Positions 61,821-64,000 of a DNA stretch of 64,000 nucleotides are shown here, piece after piece. A program made the translations under genes and the position numbers. This DNA comes from Curvibacter sp. (GTDB lineage Bacteria; Pseudomonadota; Gammaproteobacteria; Burkholderiales; Burkholderiaceae_C). The stretch is from assembly GCA_004293725.1 (NCBI GenBank), contig REAW01000016.1, positions 1 to 64,000 on the forward strand, given 5' to 3'. How positions within the stretch are numbered: position 1 is the stretch's first letter; each line of letters starts with the position of its first letter. The notes beneath the pieces are model-generated. The model saw only the letters and a list, made by a program, of their open reading frames with translations, was not told where the DNA came from and did not search any database.

Positions 61821-62960
61821 ATGCAATGGGATATTTTCTGCAAAGTCATCGACAACTTTGGCGATATTGGTGTGTGCTGGCGCTTATGTGCCGACTTGGC
61901 GAGGCGCGGCCATGCGGTACGCCTGTGGGTCGACGACACCAGCGCCCTTGCCTGGATGGCGCCCGGTGCGGTGAACGGCCACTGGCCCGGCGTGCAGGTG
62001 CACGACTGGGCGGACGCGCACAACCCCAGTGTGCTGAAAGAACTGCCTCCCGCCGACGTGTGGATCGAAGGCTTTGGCTGCGAGATCGATCCTGAATTTA
62101 TAGCTGCTCGCGCAATGGATATGGCGCCCGGTGGCCAAAATGGTCTCAAACCTCCTGTGTGGATCAATCTGGAGTACCTGTCGGCAGAGGCCTATGTGGA
62201 ACGCTGCCATGGCCTGCCCTCGCCCGTGATGCAAGGCCCGGCTCAGGGCTGGACCAAACACTTCTACTACCCCGGCTTCACAGCACGCAGCGGCGGGCTG
62301 CTGCGCGAGGCGAATTACCAATTGCGCAGGGCCTCGTTTGATGACAGCGCACGCAGCATCTGGCTTGCACGGCATGGCATCGTTTGGCAGGGTCAGCGCC
62401 TGGTCTCACTGTTTTGCTACGAACCTCCTGAGTTGGTAGCCCTGCTGCAAGGGCTGATGAAGGGCGCAGCACCCACGCTGCTGCTTGTCACACCTGGCCG
62501 GTCCCAGCGCGCTGTGCAGACGGTCCTGGCGCAGTTGAAGCTGCCAAACACAGGTAGTGGCGCACTCGCGCTGCACTGGCTGGAGCCGCTGCCCCAGACA
62601 GACTTTGACGAGCTCCTGTGGGCCTGCGATCTGAATCTGGTGCGCGGGGAGGATTCCCTGGTGCGCGCAATTTGGGCAGGAAAGCCATGGTTATGGCAAA
62701 TCTACCCGCAGGACGATGGTGCGCACGCCACCAAGCTCATTGCCTTGCTGGACCAGATGCAGGCGCCTCCGTCGTTGCGCGAGGCGCACTTGGCGTGGAA
62801 CGGCCTGATCGATACAACCCACCAGGGGCACCCAACGCCAGACTGGAGTGCGATGCCACTTGCTGAGTGGTCGCTTGCGGCCCATCGTTGGCGTGAAAGT
62901 CTGCTGCAGATAGAAGATTTGGGAAGCCAGCTCATCGGCTTTGTCCAGAAAAAAAGATAA
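61821..62960 (+). CDS. earP: EF-P arginine rhamnosyltransferase EarP
   Basis: Inverting glycosyltransferase that transfers rhamnose from dTDP-rhamnose to Arg32 of EF-P. The 379-residue product has the family N-terminus WDIFCKVIDNFGDIGVCWRL and YYPGFTARSGGLLRE, then FCYEPPELVALLQGL and HWLEPLPQTDFDELLWACDLNLVRGEDSLVRAIWAGKPWLWQIYPQDDGAH. ATG 61821 is the family start; upstream in-frame codons lack similarity. It contains a short insertion (F-I-A-A-R-A-M-D-M-A) encoded by a dispersed repeat. efp follows 106 bases downstream. Confidence 0.95.
   Translation: MQWDIFCKVIDNFGDIGVCWRLCADLARRGHAVRLWVDDTSALAWMAPGAVNGHWPGVQVHDWADAHNPSVLKELPPADVWIEGFGCEIDPEFIAARAMDMAPGGQNGLKPPVWINLEYLSAEAYVERCHGLPSPVMQGPAQGWTKHFYYPGFTARSGGLLREANYQLRRASFDDSARSIWLARHGIVWQGQRLVSLFCYEPPELVALLQGLMKGAAPTLLLVTPGRSQRAVQTVLAQLKLPNTGSGALALHWLEPLPQTDFDELLWACDLNLVRGEDSLVRAIWAGKPWLWQIYPQDDGAHATKLIALLDQMQAPPSLREAHLAWNGLIDTTHQGHPTPDWSAMPLAEWSLAAHRWRESLLQIEDLGSQLIGFVQKKR
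62097..62136 (+). repeat. dispersed palindromic repeat inside earP
   Basis: TTTATAGCTG-CTCGCGCAATG followed by GATATGGCGCCCGG. It is in the sense direction and read as F-I-A-A-R-A-M-D-M-A. Beyond the core it also shares the TATA and CCCG blocks of the intergenic copy at 29815. Confidence 0.75.
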
Positions 62961-63066
62961 AATCCGAGGCTTTGCTGAATTTGCCGCCTGATTTTTGGGG
63001 CAAGTCATGCCCCGCCGCAGACTGCGGCCTACAGTCGCACCACGCGACATTCGTTCCTGCAACCCT

Positions 63067-63621
63067 ATGAAAATCGCTCAAGAAATCCGCGCTGGCAATG
63101 TGATCATGCACGGCAAAGACCCCATGGTCGTCCTGAAAACCGAATACAGCCGCGGCGGTCGTAACTCTGCCACCGTGCGCATGAAACTCAAAAGTCTGAT
63201 CGCCAACTTCGGAACCGAAGTGGTATTCAAGGCAGACGACAAAATTGACCAGATCATTCTGGACAAGAAAGATTGCACCTATTCCTACTTTGCCGACCCT
63301 CTGTATGTCTGGATGGATGCAGACTACAACCAGTACGAAGTCGAATCCGAAAACATGGGCGATTCGCTGAACTACCTGGAGGACGGCATGACCGCCGAAG
63401 TGGTGTTCTATGAAGGCAAGGCGATCTCGGTGGAACTTCCCACCAGCGTGGAGCGCGAAATCACCTGGACCGAGCCGGCCGTCAAGGGCGACACATCAGG
63501 CAAGGTTCTGAAGCCAGCCAAGATCGCCACCGGTTTCGAGATCGGTGTACCGATTTTTGTTGCCCAAGGTGACAAGGTCGAAATCGACACCCGGACCGGC
63601 GAATACCGCAAACGCGTCTAA
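63067..63621 (+). CDS. efp: elongation factor P
   Basis: Translation factor that binds between P and E sites and relieves stalling at polyproline. The 184-residue product begins [17 protein letters not shown]; the modification-loop tip is Arg32 (SRGGR32NSA), the substrate of EarP, not the Lys of EpmA/B systems. A family OB-fold end ([17 protein letters not shown]) closes it. Start ATG 63067 is the conserved one; the in-frame extension to 62995 is not. No strong Shine-Dalgarno. A terminator follows. Confidence 0.97.
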   Translation: MKIAQEIRAGNVIMHGKDPMVVLKTEYSRGGRNSATVRMKLKSLIANFGTEVVFKADDKIDQIILDKKDCTYSYFADPLYVWMDADYNQYEVESENMGDSLNYLEDGMTAEVVFYEGKAISVELPTSVEREITWTEPAVKGDTSGKVLKPAKIATGFEIGVPIFVAQGDKVEIDTRTGEYRKRV

Positions 63622-63636
63622 CTTGCTGCGCTGACC

Positions 63637-63665
63637 AAAAAAGGCTCCTTCAGGAGCCTTTTTGC
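63637..63665 (+). terminator. intrinsic terminator after efp
   Basis: AAGGCTCC-TTCA-GGAGCCTT hairpin with flanking A- and T-runs. Confidence 0.85.
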
Positions 63666-63693
63666 TGACTTCCATTTGCCGCACAATGCGCAC

Positions 63694-64000
63694 ATGGAAA
63701 ACACGCAAAACCTTAACGAAGCCCGCTTGGCCAATGCCTGGGCCGATCTACAAGCCCATGCCGACCTTGGCAACATGCTGGAGGCGGATGCCTACCGCTT
63801 GGCGTTTGCCGACCCTGAATTTCTGCTGCGCCGCGAGACCCGTGGCATGCGTATGCAGATGGAAATGCTTAAACCGGATATGGACCAAACGGCCCAAGGG
63901 GTGGAAAACACGGTAGTGGTCTTCGGGAGCGCGCGCTTTCCGTCCCCGGAAGACGCCAACGCGGCCCTGAAGGCTGCCAAAGCCAGTGGTGACGCAGCCC
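63694..64000 (+). CDS. LOG-family protein (TIGR00730 type), partial at window edge
   Basis: The window ends inside this gene. The first ~100 residues begin MENTQNLNEARLANAWADL, with a helical N-terminal extension (EADAYRLAFADPEFLLRRETRG) and then the start of the Rossmann-like domain NTVVVFGSARF. This layout is that of long LOG/lysine-decarboxylase-like proteins, which act as nucleoside-5'-monophosphate phosphoribohydrolases in cytokinin-type chemistry or have unknown roles in bacteria. The conserved PGGxGTxxE motif lies outside the window, so the subgroup is open. Confidence 0.75.
   Translation, partial: MENTQNLNEARLANAWADLQAHADLGNMLEADAYRLAFADPEFLLRRETRGMRMQMEMLKPDMDQTAQGVENTVVVFGSARFPSPEDANAALKAAKASGDAA

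Noticed and set aside
1-64000. CRISPR arrays, integrases, transposases or prophage genes
   Set aside because: None was seen on reading both strands; the only repeated elements are the palindromes described, which have irregular spacing and no spacers.

Overview
The window reads as an ordinary chromosomal segment of a betaproteobacterium of the Comamonadaceae (Rhodoferax/Polaromonas/Acidovorax-like). The grounds are a moderately high GC content, the order rpsF-priB-rpsR-rplI-dnaB, the surE-pcm-nlpD-rpoS-rlmD operon, an EarP/EF-P(Arg32) pair, and a dispersed palindromic repeat (core ATAGCT-nnn-nGCGCA) that I associate from memory with this family. No rRNA, CRISPR, prophage, integrase or transposase was seen. 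The genus is inference.

Layout. 1-1.9 kb: clpB (3' part outside the window) with a heat-shock type promoter and an FNR-type palindrome upstream. 2.0-10.4 kb: a two-gene unit, a membrane 7TMR-DISM/GGDEF(degenerate)/EAL protein followed by a 1977-residue fusion of GMC oxidoreductase, alpha/beta hydrolase and PhoD-like phosphatase. 10.5-18 kb: molybdopterin genes moaE, moaD, moeA (with a dapA-like gene wedged antisense between moaE and moaD), then thrC, hom and an AlaA-type aminotransferase. 18-24 kb: peroxiredoxin, PIN-PhoH ATPase, dnaB and the S6/S18/L9 ribosomal operon. 24-32 kb: a fused Na+/solute symporter overlapping ppsA, divergent ppsR, a SulP transporter, a membrane-anchored EEP-family protein and a TIM-barrel isomerase.

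33.8-48.8 kb is an iron-homeostasis island. Minus-strand genes (two small uncharacterised proteins and a DUF2325 protein) and plus-strand bacterioferritin flank a perfect 8-1-8 palindrome that looks like a Fur box. A second Fur-like site precedes an imelysin / di-haem cytochrome / imelysin / Tat-exported DUF1513 operon. Then come bfd, a TonB-dependent siderophore receptor, piuC, tonB-exbB-exbD, hemP and a HbpS/GlcG-like protein. Together these genes bring ferric siderophore across the outer membrane, energise that transport, and store and release iron. The DUF2325 trio is the least understood part.

49-64 kb is housekeeping: a Bax-inhibitor-1 family membrane protein, a small lipoprotein, rlmD, rpoS, nlpD, pcm, surE, a quinone oxidoreductase, tRNA-His, ppiD, tRNA-Val, hupB, pgsA, uvrC, earP, efp and the start of a LOG-family gene.

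The most unusual structural signal is the dispersed palindrome. At least eleven copies were found, and five lie inside genes (moeA, an imelysin gene, rlmD, rpoS, earP). Each in-gene copy uses the same reading frame for its orientation and adds a short peptide without breaking the gene.
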